Made by a program: the position numbers and the translations under genes. A stretch of DNA of 62,770 nucleotides, taken from contig NZ_FOLD01000031.1 of assembly GCF_900112225.1 (NCBI RefSeq), forward strand, positions 1-62,770. Reading direction: 5' to 3'. Shown here piece by piece: positions 1-7,619 of the stretch. The notes below the pieces were generated by a model. It ran no database searches and had not been told where the DNA came from. It saw only the letters and a program-made list of their open reading frames with translations. How positions within the stretch are numbered: the first letter of the stretch is position 1; each line of letters starts with the position of its first letter. Origin of the DNA: Massilia yuzhufengensis (GTDB taxonomy: Bacteria; Pseudomonadota; Gammaproteobacteria; Burkholderiales; Burkholderiaceae_D).

Positions 1-294
1 CAGCGACTCCTGCGCAAAGTACGCTGCCGCTTTTTTTATGATATCTCGCTCCATACGGGCTTCTGCCAGCTCTTTACGGAGCTTCGTCACTTCCGCCTCC
101 AGCTCCGGCACGGTACGGCTACCAGGTGCCGCTTTGGGCGCTGTGCCACGCTTTGCGGCGGCCACCCAATTGGCCAGCGTTCCCTTGGGTATCGTCAGGC
201 GATGGGAAGCATCGTCCAGCGTCAGCCCCTGCGTCAGAACCAGCTTGACCGCTTCCTCACGAAGCTCCGGCGTGTATGTTTTTTGGCGTTTCAT
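1..294 (-). CDS. IS3-family transposase OrfA (cut by window edge)
   Basis: Reading the minus strand from the ATG at 294 gives 98 codons with no stop before the window edge. The start MKRQKTYTPELREEAVKLVL followed by a helix-turn-helix (TLDDASHRLTIPKGTLANWV) is typical of IS3-family OrfA, which binds the element ends. A leucine/charged heptad-like stretch follows (residues about 62-82), the usual OrfA leucine zipper. A run of seven A on the minus strand (positions 31-37), just after the zipper, is the kind of slippery site used for -1 frameshifting into OrfB, which would lie left of the window. Family call is firm; the exact IS name is not known from the sequence. Confidence 0.85.
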   Translation of the reverse strand, partial: MKRQKTYTPELREEAVKLVLTQGLTLDDASHRLTIPKGTLANWVAAAKRGTAPKAAPGSRTVPELEAEVTKLRKELAEARMERDIIKKAAAYFAQESL

Positions 295-329
295 AAATTC
301 TCCAGTTGGTGAAGCTTACCAAACAGGAG

Positions 330-354
330 TGTCCGAAAAAGTCAGGGTACCTCA
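330..354. repeat. Terminal inverted repeat of the IS3-family element
   Basis: Read inward on the minus strand the element starts TGAGGTACCCTGACTTTTTC, a TG-ended terminus of the kind seen in IS3-family elements, 36 bases before the orfA start. This marks the right end of the IS at about 354. The other end and the target duplication are outside the window. Confidence 0.6.
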
Positions 355-465
355 GACCCAGACTGAGCTTCAGCGCTGCGGACAGCTCATGCATCAAATT
401 CGCGTAATGACAATTTTGCAGCGGCCCTGTAGAGTTCCATCACACACTCAAACAGGGAAACTTTC

Positions 466-870
466 ATGAGTCAGACTGTTCCGCTACAGGGCTGCATCTA
501 CGACCTAGGAAGCGAAGAAGCTGTTCAAGTTGCGGCCGCCTGGATTGCAAACCACCCGGGTGACGTTGCCGACTTCGCACACGAATTCCCCGGTGCCCAA
601 GTCGTGGCGAGCATCGGTGGCCACCATCTACAACCACCGGGCCCGTGCTACCACGTGTTCGGCAGTGCGTCGAACCGTGGAAATGGATGGATTCCATCGG
701 CCCGAGTCGTGTTCGCGCACCCGGACGGAAAGACCGGCACCGCCCTTCGTGACCTGCCTCAGCTCGGCAGGTTCCCCACCGCCGGCGAAGCACAGAACGC
801 TGCCCGAAAAGCCAAGGTGGCCGAAATCCGCCCAAACGGAGCGGTTGTCTTCGAATGTGAGCAAAGCTAA
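466..870 (+). CDS. Hypothetical protein, 134 aa
   Basis: I do not recognise this protein. It starts at an ATG with a purine-rich AGGGAAA about 7 bases upstream. The product is acidic to neutral with no signal peptide or membrane segment; it holds a Gly/His/Pro-rich stretch (GGHHLQPPGPCYHVFG, about residues 52-67) and two Cys outside any obvious metal motif. It sits between the IS end and another unknown gene, inside the accessory block, and its base usage is less GC-extreme than the core genes to the right. The longer overlapping minus-strand frames look like shadows. Confidence 0.5.
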   Translation: MSQTVPLQGCIYDLGSEEAVQVAAAWIANHPGDVADFAHEFPGAQVVASIGGHHLQPPGPCYHVFGSASNRGNGWIPSARVVFAHPDGKTGTALRDLPQLGRFPTAGEAQNAARKAKVAEIRPNGAVVFECEQS

Positions 871-967
871 GTCCGAGTGCGCTGCCCCTTGATCCCCTAT
901 CTTCGAAAAATTCAAACTGCCTAAGGACGTCAAGTGGCTGCTGCTAGCCTGCGTCGGCGTCGGCGCA

Positions 968-1447
968 TTGATTACCTTCCCTATCGTGGCCCAGTTTTTT
1001 GCAGCCAAACTGCTGGAGCCAGTCGCCTCTCTTTGGGGTAGCGCACTTGACGCATGGGCTGGTATCGCTGGCGCGCTGTGGGTAGCCGAACGTCAGGCGG
1101 CGAGCCAACGGAGAGGTGCCGCAGCGCTAGTGCGCCAGATGTTTCACCCAGTTGCTTTTGCCTTAGACGAACTCGCCTTTGTCCATGGCGCACCGTCGCG
1201 TCCACCTGAGGACGATGACACCCCAGGGCCTGACATTTTCAGCGTTGAGAAATGGCGTGAAGTTGCGGACCATGCGGGCTTTGTCATCGAGCACCACAGA
1301 AAAGTCAACGCCAGGATTCATCGCTATGAGGCTGGACTGAACCTCTTGTCGGCCAGCAGCCTGAATGCCGCGCTGGGCCTGGAATCAGAACTGGAGGACG
1401 CTATACGCGATGTCGTTGGTCCATTGACAAACCCGCCGAGCGAATAA
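968..1447 (+). CDS. Hypothetical membrane-anchored protein, start uncertain
   Basis: Not recognised. The frame is open from 893, but the only bacterial-type starts are CTG at 917 and TTG at 968. Codons before 968 (from about 902) encode KFKLPKDVKWLLLACVGVGA and run straight into LITFPIVAQFF, so the hydrophobic segment begins upstream of the TTG. Either translation starts upstream at a rare start, or the real N-terminus was joined to the preceding gene by a frameshift. The remainder is a soluble, mildly acidic helical domain of about 130 residues. It lies 97 bases after the previous unknown gene on the same strand. Confidence 0.4.
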   Translation: MITFPIVAQFFAAKLLEPVASLWGSALDAWAGIAGALWVAERQAASQRRGAAALVRQMFHPVAFALDELAFVHGAPSRPPEDDDTPGPDIFSVEKWREVADHAGFVIEHHRKVNARIHRYEAGLNLLSASSLNAALGLESELEDAIRDVVGPLTNPPSE

Positions 1448-1973
1448 GATCCAGACCAAGGGGTGAAACTCCTTGCCCAGCGGCCAAGCAGGAGCCCTCG
1501 CTTCAGTTGCTGGTCTTTAATCGCCATGTGCAAGAGTACATGGCTCAGCTCGAACGCGACGCCTCGTATGGCGGAATGATGTTGGGCGCCCGGTCAAGCT
1601 AACCAGAGAAGCAGCGGTGTGAACGGCGCGCATTTCCCCAGCGTTGCAAGGCCAAAACTTGGCGAATAGATGAGAAGCACCTTACATGCGGGGGTATCTT
1701 TGGGGGTAACTCATCCACACCAACGCATTCCAACCTAGAATCCATGCGGTTTCAGCTCTAAACTCAGTAGACTCCGCCTCCACTAAGATTCACTAAACCA
1801 CTGATTCATCAGCGGTTTTTTCATGTCCCCCCCGGATGTGGCTTCACTCCCAGAATCTGGGCGCGGCTCTCAAAAGCGTCAAAGCGTTGTTTCAGAAAGT
1901 CAATTCTGAGTGTGATTTCCGATGTAATATTGCCAATTGTCCTTCTGTTTGAAACGAAAGGGATAAGCTGGCC
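1448..1973. other. Intergenic stretch with possible integration-site remnants
   Basis: No convincing gene. Around 1690-1710 the sequence carries two close copies of a GGGGGTA-type motif separated by TCTTT, the sort of G-rich direct repeat found near tyrosine-integrase attachment sites. At about 1769-1785 there is GACTCCGCCTCCACTA, which resembles the 3' end of a tmRNA or tRNA with its CCA altered, followed within 15 bases by a terminator-like hairpin. The AT-rich leader of the downstream ATPase gene fills 1900-1973. All readings here are tentative. Confidence 0.3.
1798..1821 (+). terminator. Terminator-like hairpin with T6 tail
   Basis: A 7-bp stem with one mismatch (CCACTGA / TCAGCGG), a 4-base loop and then six T. 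It closes off whatever was transcribed from the left before the AAA ATPase gene starts at 1974. Confidence 0.45.
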
Positions 1974-4181
1974 ATGATTGAAACTTTGAGCATCGCGAAG
2001 ACCGCGACCTATGGCATCCAACCGCAAGTCCTCGACCGCCTCGCGCGGTTCAATTTCCTTTTCGGCACCAATGGCGCCGGTAAGACCACCATCACCAAAG
2101 TCATCGCCAATGCCGCCGCGCACCCGCATTGCACCCTCGTTTGGAAGAAGGGGACGCCATTGGAGCCGATGGTCTACAACCGCGATTTCGTCGAGCGTAA
2201 CTTCAACGCTGCCCCTCGCCTCAAAGGAATTTTTACCCTGGGCGAGCAGGACATCGCCAACTTGGAAGCCATCGCAGCGAAGAAGTCCGAATTCGATGGC
2301 ATTATCCGAACCATCGAGCAATTGACCAACACGCTGCAAGGACAGGATCAGAACACGGGGAAGAAAGGCGAACTTGCCGACCTGGATGCCCACATCAAGG
2401 ACAAGTGCTGGGACCAGAAGCAGAAGCACGACGAGGCTTTCAAGCATGCGTTCACCGGCGCTCGAAACAGCTCGGAAAGGTTCAAGGAGCGCGTGCTGAC
2501 GGAGTCGGCGTCCAACACCGCCGAGTTGAAAACCTTGGAATACCTCAGGGACAAGGCCAAGACGGTGTTCGGGGCGACGCCCATCATCGAGGCGTCCGTC
2601 CCAGATCTCGGCCCTGCAGACATCGCCATCCACGAGTCGAACCCCATTCTTACCAAGAAGGTGATCGGCAAGGAAGACGTGGACATCGCCGAGCTGATCC
2701 AGCGGCTGAGCAACAGCGACTGGGTCAAACAAGGACAAGCGCTCTACGAGCAAAGCAGGCCCACTTGCCCGTTCTGCCAACAGAAGGTCAAGGATAGCTT
2801 CGAGGATAGCTTGTCGAGCTACTTCGACGAGACGTTTGCAACGGACACCAAGGCCATCGCTGACCTGCAAAGCGCATATACCCGCGACGCCGACGCTCTG
2901 CGTGCCAGGTTGAAGGCCGTCGTGGATGGAGGTTCCCGATTCATGAGCATGGATGCATTCGATGCTGAGCGCTCAGCCATTGAGGCCCGTCTCACGACCA
3001 ACTCGCTGCTGCTGGCAAACAAAGCCAAGGAGCCGAGTCTCCCTATCCAAATCGAGCCGATGTCTGAAATGATCGCCACCGCCTCCAAGCTGGTCGCGGA
3101 CGCTAACGCGGCGGTAGCAGCCCACAATGAGATCGCGAAAAACATCACCAAAGAGCGGGCGGATCTGACTGCGCAAGTGTGGAAGCACATTTTAGAGGTG
3201 GAGCTGAAGGCCGAATTGACCACCTACGCGGGGAAGCGCGCGGGCCTCAATGCGGCGATCACCAAACTGAACGGCCAAATTCAAGGAGCCAACGCGTCGA
3301 AAGTGGCCAAGGCGAAGGAGATAAATGAGTTAGAGAATTCCGCTACGAGCATCGAGCCGACGATTGAAGGCATCAATAGCTTGTTGAAATCGTTCGGCTT
3401 CCGAAATTTCACTATCGCCAAGGCCGAAGACGGTCCGTTCTACAAGCTGGTTAGGGGAGATGGAAGCGACGCAAAGGACTCGCTCAGCGAGGGTGAGCGC
3501 TCGTTTGTCACCTTCCTTTACTTCTTCCACTTGCTCAAAGGCAGCGAAAGCGCAAGCGGCATGACCACCGACCGCGTCGTGGTGTTCGATGATCCTGTGT
3601 CAAGCATGGACAGCGACGTCCTGTTCATCGTCAGCAGCCTTATCAAATCGCTGTTCGACCCGTTGCGGAAAAACGCGGGCGGCATCAAACAGATTTTCGT
3701 GCTGACCCACAACGTCTACTTCCACAAAGAGGTCACCTACACCTCAGACAAGGGAGACGACACCAAAGCCGGCGAACGTAGCTACTGGACCATCAGAAAA
3801 GGCCTGGGCGGCGCCACAGTCGAGCATCACAAGTCGAACCCGATCAAGACCTCATACGATTTGCTGTGGGAGGAATTGCGCCGTCCGGAGAAATCCCCGC
3901 TGACCGTGCAGAACACCATGCGGCGCATTTTGGAGAACTATTTCAAGATTCTGGGGCGGATGGACTTCGACAAGATTTGCGATCAGTTCGATGGTCAGCA
4001 GAAGGCAATGTGCCGGTCCCTGTTCGCTTGGGTCAATGATGGCTCGCACTTCTCGCACGACGATGCCTTCTACACCTTCGACCAAGCTTCGATCGACACC
4101 TACATGGAAATCTTCAAGCAGGTCTTCGTGAAGAGCAATCAAGATGCTCACTACGACATGATGATGACTGGCCCGAATTGA
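1974..4181 (+). CDS. RloC/PrrC-like AAA ATPase, candidate anticodon nuclease
   Basis: A 735-residue SMC/Rad50-like ATPase of the AAA_13 type. Walker A is GTNGAGKT (residues 31-38), the ABC signature LSEGER is at 504-509, Walker B is VVVFDD (ending D539-D540) and the H-loop His is H579 (LTHN). Helical arms flank C265-P-F-C268, a CxxC that could be a zinc hook as in RloC. The C-terminal domain has R650-x3-E654 and, 38 residues on, H692 in NDGSHFSH. This matches the spacing style of the Arg-x3-Glu...His catalytic triad of the tRNA anticodon nucleases PrrC and RloC. In those families the ATPase senses phage or DNA-damage signals and releases the nuclease. No type I restriction genes are nearby. 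Other AAA_13 ATPases share the core, so the nuclease role is inference. Confidence 0.65.
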   Translation: MIETLSIAKTATYGIQPQVLDRLARFNFLFGTNGAGKTTITKVIANAAAHPHCTLVWKKGTPLEPMVYNRDFVERNFNAAPRLKGIFTLGEQDIANLEAIAAKKSEFDGIIRTIEQLTNTLQGQDQNTGKKGELADLDAHIKDKCWDQKQKHDEAFKHAFTGARNSSERFKERVLTESASNTAELKTLEYLRDKAKTVFGATPIIEASVPDLGPADIAIHESNPILTKKVIGKEDVDIAELIQRLSNSDWVKQGQALYEQSRPTCPFCQQKVKDSFEDSLSSYFDETFATDTKAIADLQSAYTRDADALRARLKAVVDGGSRFMSMDAFDAERSAIEARLTTNSLLLANKAKEPSLPIQIEPMSEMIATASKLVADANAAVAAHNEIAKNITKERADLTAQVWKHILEVELKAELTTYAGKRAGLNAAITKLNGQIQGANASKVAKAKEINELENSATSIEPTIEGINSLLKSFGFRNFTIAKAEDGPFYKLVRGDGSDAKDSLSEGERSFVTFLYFFHLLKGSESASGMTTDRVVVFDDPVSSMDSDVLFIVSSLIKSLFDPLRKNAGGIKQIFVLTHNVYFHKEVTYTSDKGDDTKAGERSYWTIRKGLGGATVEHHKSNPIKTSYDLLWEELRRPEKSPLTVQNTMRRILENYFKILGRMDFDKICDQFDGQQKAMCRSLFAWVNDGSHFSHDDAFYTFDQASIDTYMEIFKQVFVKSNQDAHYDMMMTGPN

Positions 4182-4236
4182 TTGAGCAAGCCTGATACTC
4201 GGCTCATCTACAGAAAGCTTTGTGAGTCAATCAGGT

Positions 4237-4273
4237 CGGCAGTTCAAGTCCTCAAAGTGGACTTGAACTGCCG
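4237..4273 (+). terminator. Perfect 14-bp hairpin after the ATPase gene
   Basis: CGGCAGTTCAAGTC is followed by a 9-base loop and its exact reverse complement, 55 bases past the ATPase stop codon. No T-run follows, so it may act as an RNA 3'-end stabiliser or protein site rather than an intrinsic terminator. Confidence 0.45.
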
Positions 4274-4459
4274 ATCCAGTAACCGCCGACGCCGCGCCAA
4301 TGCCGCGCTCTAGCGGACGCTACAGATTTTGCATACACTGACTTTCTGCTGTCCGGGAGTGCATCAGCCAGGTGATACACATTGACTCAATCTCGACACC
4401 AAGCGCTAGAGTAACTGCTTATAAATCAAGTAGTTATGCATTCATGAAGATGATCGGTG

Positions 4460-4480
4460 CGATTCCACCTATCACCACCA
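4460..4480 (+). repeat. tRNA 3'-end fragment, candidate attachment site (attR-like)
   Basis: These 21 bases parse exactly as the last part of a tRNA: T-loop CGATT, T-stem CCACC, acceptor strand TATCACC, then ACCA. The upstream bases do not form the rest of a tRNA. A strong terminator starts 8 bases later, as after a real tRNA gene. This is what remains at the distal end of an element that integrates into a tRNA 3' end. The intact tRNA (predicted to start GGTGATA) would lie left of the window. Confidence 0.5.
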
Positions 4481-4487
4481 GGAAAAG

Positions 4488-4519
4488 AAATGGCCCGGTT
4501 CTCGCGAACCGGGCCATTT
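4488..4519. terminator. Strong bidirectional terminator
   Basis: A perfect 14-bp stem (AAATGGCCCGGTTC and its complement) with a TCGC loop and T-rich tails on both strands. On the minus strand it ends the small gene at 4535-4693; on the plus strand it would have ended the tRNA whose 3' fragment lies just before it. Confidence 0.85.
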
Positions 4520-4534
4520 TTCTTTGCGCGGCCG

Positions 4535-4693
4535 TCAATGCTTCTTGCCGCCGCCCGAGATCTTGTTCTCGGTAGCCCAGGCGCGCCGCTTGGCTTCGTC
4601 TTTCGACACGCCCTTCTTTTCGTAACCCTGCTCGATGTGCTTGGCCTGGCGCTTCTGCTTGTCCGTGTACGACGATTTATCCCCTTGAGGCAT
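4535..4693 (-). CDS. Small conserved basic protein (plasmid-stabilisation-like)
   Basis: A 52-residue, Lys-rich, highly charged protein starting MPQGDKSSYTDKQKRQAKHI and ending in a Gly-Gly-Gly-Lys-Lys-His tail. Short proteins of this pattern (MPxGDKSxYTDKQKRxAxHIE...GVSxxEAxxRAWATxN) are common in Burkholderiales and are often labelled plasmid stabilization protein, although I know of no proven function. An AAAGGAG Shine-Dalgarno lies 7 bases before the ATG, and the strong terminator at 4488-4519 follows. A longer frame over the same bases (4426-4710) is a shadow. Existence is well supported; the role is unknown. Confidence 0.8.
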   Translation of the reverse strand: MPQGDKSSYTDKQKRQAKHIEQGYEKKGVSKDEAKRRAWATENKISGGGKKH

Positions 4694-4790
4694 GATGATT
4701 CTCCTTTCAATGGTGGATGCTCACGCTTGACAGGCTACCCTCGTGCCTGCGTGCGGAATGTTCGCCACTTCACACAGGCGCGCGATCTGC

Positions 4791-5108
4791 TCAGCCGTCG
4801 ACCGGGGAGTTCTCGTCCAGCGCGTAGTCGCCGCGCGCCAGGCCCGCCAGCACCTCGGCCGCCGGCTGCAGGAATTCGGACGGCACCAGGACGCGCACGC
4901 CGCCCAGCGCGGGCGCCAGCAGCAGGTCGGCCTGCATCAGGTGGGCGTCGGCCAGCACCGCGGGAATGCCGGCGGCAACCAGGCAACCCTGGGCCAGGCT
5001 GGCCTCCATCGGGATCAGGTACTTGGCGATGACGAACAGGTCGCGGCCAGGGAGCTGGACGACGTCCGGGTTGGCCGTGAGCCACGCGTTGAGTGCGAGT
5101 TGTTCCAT
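4791..5108 (-). CDS. DUF2007-like small signalling protein
   Basis: A 105-residue protein with the layout of DUF2007 (putative signal-transducing) proteins: residues about 25-60 hold the substrate-like segment FVIAKYLIPMEASLAQGCLV with AAGIPAVLAD, and GGVRVLVPSEFLQPAAEVL forms the second half. These small alpha/beta domains occur alone or fused to other modules; the molecular role is not established. A strong AGGAGGGG Shine-Dalgarno precedes the ATG. The gene lies 46 bases downstream of the DUF445 gene on the same strand, so co-transcription is plausible. Confidence 0.7.
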   Translation of the reverse strand: MEQLALNAWLTANPDVVQLPGRDLFVIAKYLIPMEASLAQGCLVAAGIPAVLADAHLMQADLLLAPALGGVRVLVPSEFLQPAAEVLAGLARGDYALDENSPVDG

Positions 5109-5154
5109 TTACCCCTCCTGCTCATGAATACTGCCAAGTCGGACCATCTTACGC

Positions 5155-6429
5155 TCAGTGCCACACCCCGGGCAGCTGCGACAGCAAATACAGAGTCACG
5201 CCAATCAGTCCGCCGACAATGGTGCCGTTGATGCGGATGTACTGCAGGTCCTTGCCGATGTTCAGTTCGATCTGCGCCGACATCTCGCGGTCGTCCCACT
5301 GCTTGACGGTGTCGGCGATGTGGCGCGTGAGGAAGCCCGCGAATTCCGGCGCGATGCCGCGCGCGGCCGATTCCAGGTTGTCCTGGAGCGAGGCGCGCAG
5401 CTGCGGGTCTTCGGCCAGCACCTTGCCGACCCAGGCGCCGGTGGCCACCAGGCGCCGCCGCAGGGCCGAGTCTGCGCTGTGCAGGTCGCGCTTGAGCCAG
5501 CCTTTCAGCTCGCCCCACAGGCTGGCCAGGTAGCCATTCAGGGTCTCGTCGCCCAGCAGGTAGGCCTTGATTTCTTCCGCCCGGCCGGCGAACGAGGGGT
5601 CGGCCTTGAGACGCTCGATGAACTCCTGGGTGAATACGTCGAAGCGCTGGCGCAGCGGGTGGTGGGGGTCGCTGGCTACTTTATTCAGGATGCCGGATGC
5701 CAGCCTTACCGCCAGGTCGGCGCCCTTGCGCCCGATGAGTTCCGACGGCAGCACCCGCTCGATGAAGGCGTAGTCCTCCTTGAGCCAGTCGACGATGCCC
5801 TGCGAGATGGTGGCCTGGGTGTCGGCGTTGTCGAGCAGGTGCGCCAGCTGCACGATGCCTTCATTGAGCAGCTCCTGGTGGCGGCCGTCGCGGGTGAGGC
5901 TTTCCAGGATGGTGCCGGCCGATTTCGACAGGTCGACGCTGTTCACCATGGCGTGCACGGCGCGCCGGATGAAGCCCTGCACCGCCGCATCCTCGATGAA
6001 GTCGAGCATGAAGACGCCGACCCGTACCAGGTGCTGGCCCAGCAGCTCGGTGTTGGCGGGTTTCACCAGCCAGTCGGCCACCTTCTGCACCGGGTCGTGG
6101 CGCCGGATCAGGCCCAGGATCGATTCGGTGTCGAGGAACTTCTCGTGCACGAAGCGCGCCAGGTTGTCGGCGATGCGCTCCTTGTTCTTGGGGATGATCT
6201 CGGTGTGGCGCGAGACGATCGGGATCGGCACGCGCCTGAACAGCGCGACCACGGCGAACCAGTCGGCCAGCGCGCCCACCATCGCGGCTTCGGAAAAGGC
6301 GCGCAGCAGGCCGGTCCACCAGTTCTGGGGCAGGAACAGCGTGAGCACGAACAGCGAGGCGGCGCCGGCCAGGAAGGCCAGCGCCAGCTTTTTCGCATTA
6401 CGCAGTTCGGTTTCTTTGGTCTTGAGCAC
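5155..6429 (-). CDS. DUF445 family inner-membrane protein (YjiN-like)
   Basis: A 424-residue protein with one N-terminal membrane segment (about residues 15-33, LALAFLAGAASLFVLTLFLP), the family motif region AAMVGALADWFAVVALFRR directly after it, a long helical soluble middle and a C-terminal membrane segment (GTIVGGLIGVTLYLLSQL). This is the layout of DUF445/YjiN proteins, whose function is unknown. The start chosen is a GTG at 6429 with AGG close before it; the exact start is uncertain. It lies 9 bases beyond the stop of the racemase gene on the same strand, so it may be read through from the acyl-CoA operon. Confidence 0.8.
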   Translation of the reverse strand: MLKTKETELRNAKKLALAFLAGAASLFVLTLFLPQNWWTGLLRAFSEAAMVGALADWFAVVALFRRVPIPIVSRHTEIIPKNKERIADNLARFVHEKFLDTESILGLIRRHDPVQKVADWLVKPANTELLGQHLVRVGVFMLDFIEDAAVQGFIRRAVHAMVNSVDLSKSAGTILESLTRDGRHQELLNEGIVQLAHLLDNADTQATISQGIVDWLKEDYAFIERVLPSELIGRKGADLAVRLASGILNKVASDPHHPLRQRFDVFTQEFIERLKADPSFAGRAEEIKAYLLGDETLNGYLASLWGELKGWLKRDLHSADSALRRRLVATGAWVGKVLAEDPQLRASLQDNLESAARGIAPEFAGFLTRHIADTVKQWDDREMSAQIELNIGKDLQYIRINGTIVGGLIGVTLYLLSQLPGVWH

Positions 6430-6438
6430 CCTGCGATG

Positions 6439-7590
6439 CTATATGACTTCGCGCGACCTCAGCGCTTCGATTGACTCTTCCGTAAAGCCCCAGTCGGCCA
6501 GGATCGCCGCGCTGTCCGCGCCCGGCGCCGACGGCGCCAGCGGGGTGGCGGGCGCGGTACGGGAAAAGCGCGGCGCCGGCGCCGGCTGGCTGACGCCGTC
6601 GATGTCGACGAAGCTGCGGCGCGCGGCATTGTGCGGGTGCTTCGGCGCCTCGGCCATGTCGAGCACCGGCGCGAAGCAGACGTCGGTGCCTTCCAGCAGG
6701 CGGCACCAGTCGTCGCGGCTGCGGGTGGCGAACAGCGCGCCGAACTTGGCCTTCAGGTCGGGCCAGTAGGCCTTGCTCCAGCGCTTGGTGAACACGGGGT
6801 CCTCGACCTTGAGCAGCGCCAGCAGCTGGGCATAGAATTGCGGTTCGATCGCGCCGATCGAGATGAACTTGCCGTCCAGGCAGGCGTAGCTGTCGTAGAA
6901 GGGCGCGCCGCCGTCGAGCAGGTTGGCTTCGCGCCCGTCGCTCCAGCTGCCGGCGCCGCGCAGGCCGTACATCATGGCGCCCAGCAGCGCCGCGCCTTCG
7001 GTCATGGCCGCGTCCACCACCTGGCCCTTGCCGGACGTGCGCGCCTCGAGCACCGCGCACACGACGCCGAACGCCAGCATCATGCCGCCGCCGCCGAAGT
7101 CGCCCACCAGGTTCAGCGGCGGCGCCGGCGGGCTATCGGCCCGGCCCATCGCATGCAGCATGCCGGACAGCGCGACGTAGTTGATGTCGTGGCCGGCCGC
7201 CTGGGACAGCGGCCCGGCCTGGCCCCAGCCGGTGACGCGGCCGACCACCAGCTTCGGGTTGCGCTCCAGGCAGGCGTCCGGCCCCAGGCCGAGGCGCTCC
7301 ATCACGCCCGGGCGGAAGCCTTCCAGCAGCACGTCGGCGCTTTCCAGCAGGCGCAGCACGGCCAGGCGGCCAGCTGGCTGCTTGATGTCCAGCGCCAGCG
7401 AGCGGCGCCCGCGCGCCGTCACGTCGTGGCGCGTGCCGAGCACCGGGTAGGGATGGTCCTCGCCGGGCTTGGCCTTGCGGTCGATGCGGATCACTTCCGC
7501 CCCCATGTCCGCCAGCATCATCGCGGCGAACGGGCACGGGCCGATGCCCACCATCTCGACCACCCGCACTCCTGATAACGGTCCTGCCAT
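6439..7590 (-). CDS. Alpha-methylacyl-CoA racemase (CaiB/BaiF family)
   Basis: A 383-residue CoA-transferase family III protein. The block AGHDINYVALSGMLH and the downstream GDFGGGGMM match the racemase subgroup, in which the His and Asp of these segments invert the 2-methyl centre; formyl-CoA-type transferases differ here. The racemase converts (2R)- to (2S)-2-methylacyl-CoA so that beta-oxidation can proceed. The ATG at 7590 follows a GGGAGGCGGG ribosome site. It is 29 bases downstream of the acyl-CoA dehydrogenase and third in the TetR-flanked operon with the thiolase. A generic CoA transferase is the main alternative. Confidence 0.8.
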   Translation of the reverse strand: MAGPLSGVRVVEMVGIGPCPFAAMMLADMGAEVIRIDRKAKPGEDHPYPVLGTRHDVTARGRRSLALDIKQPAGRLAVLRLLESADVLLEGFRPGVMERLGLGPDACLERNPKLVVGRVTGWGQAGPLSQAAGHDINYVALSGMLHAMGRADSPPAPPLNLVGDFGGGGMMLAFGVVCAVLEARTSGKGQVVDAAMTEGAALLGAMMYGLRGAGSWSDGREANLLDGGAPFYDSYACLDGKFISIGAIEPQFYAQLLALLKVEDPVFTKRWSKAYWPDLKAKFGALFATRSRDDWCRLLEGTDVCFAPVLDMAEAPKHPHNAARRSFVDIDGVSQPAPAPRFSRTAPATPLAPSAPGADSAAILADWGFTEESIEALRSREVI

Positions 7591-7619
7591 CCCGCCTCCC
7601 CTTTCGTCGATGCGCCGCG

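Noticed and set aside
38..469. 143-codon plus-strand frame over the IS end
   Set aside because: It lies antisense to the clear IS3 orfA and runs through the terminal repeat; composition is Ser/Arg-rich shadow coding.
4395..4480. Full tRNA gene
   Set aside because: Only the T-loop to CCA part fits; no D-arm, anticodon arm or 5' acceptor strand can be formed upstream.
4426..4710. 94-codon minus frame ending in a WNRTDHLHE-like sequence
   Set aside because: It overlaps the real 52-codon gene in another frame and reads through the terminator and the tRNA remnant.
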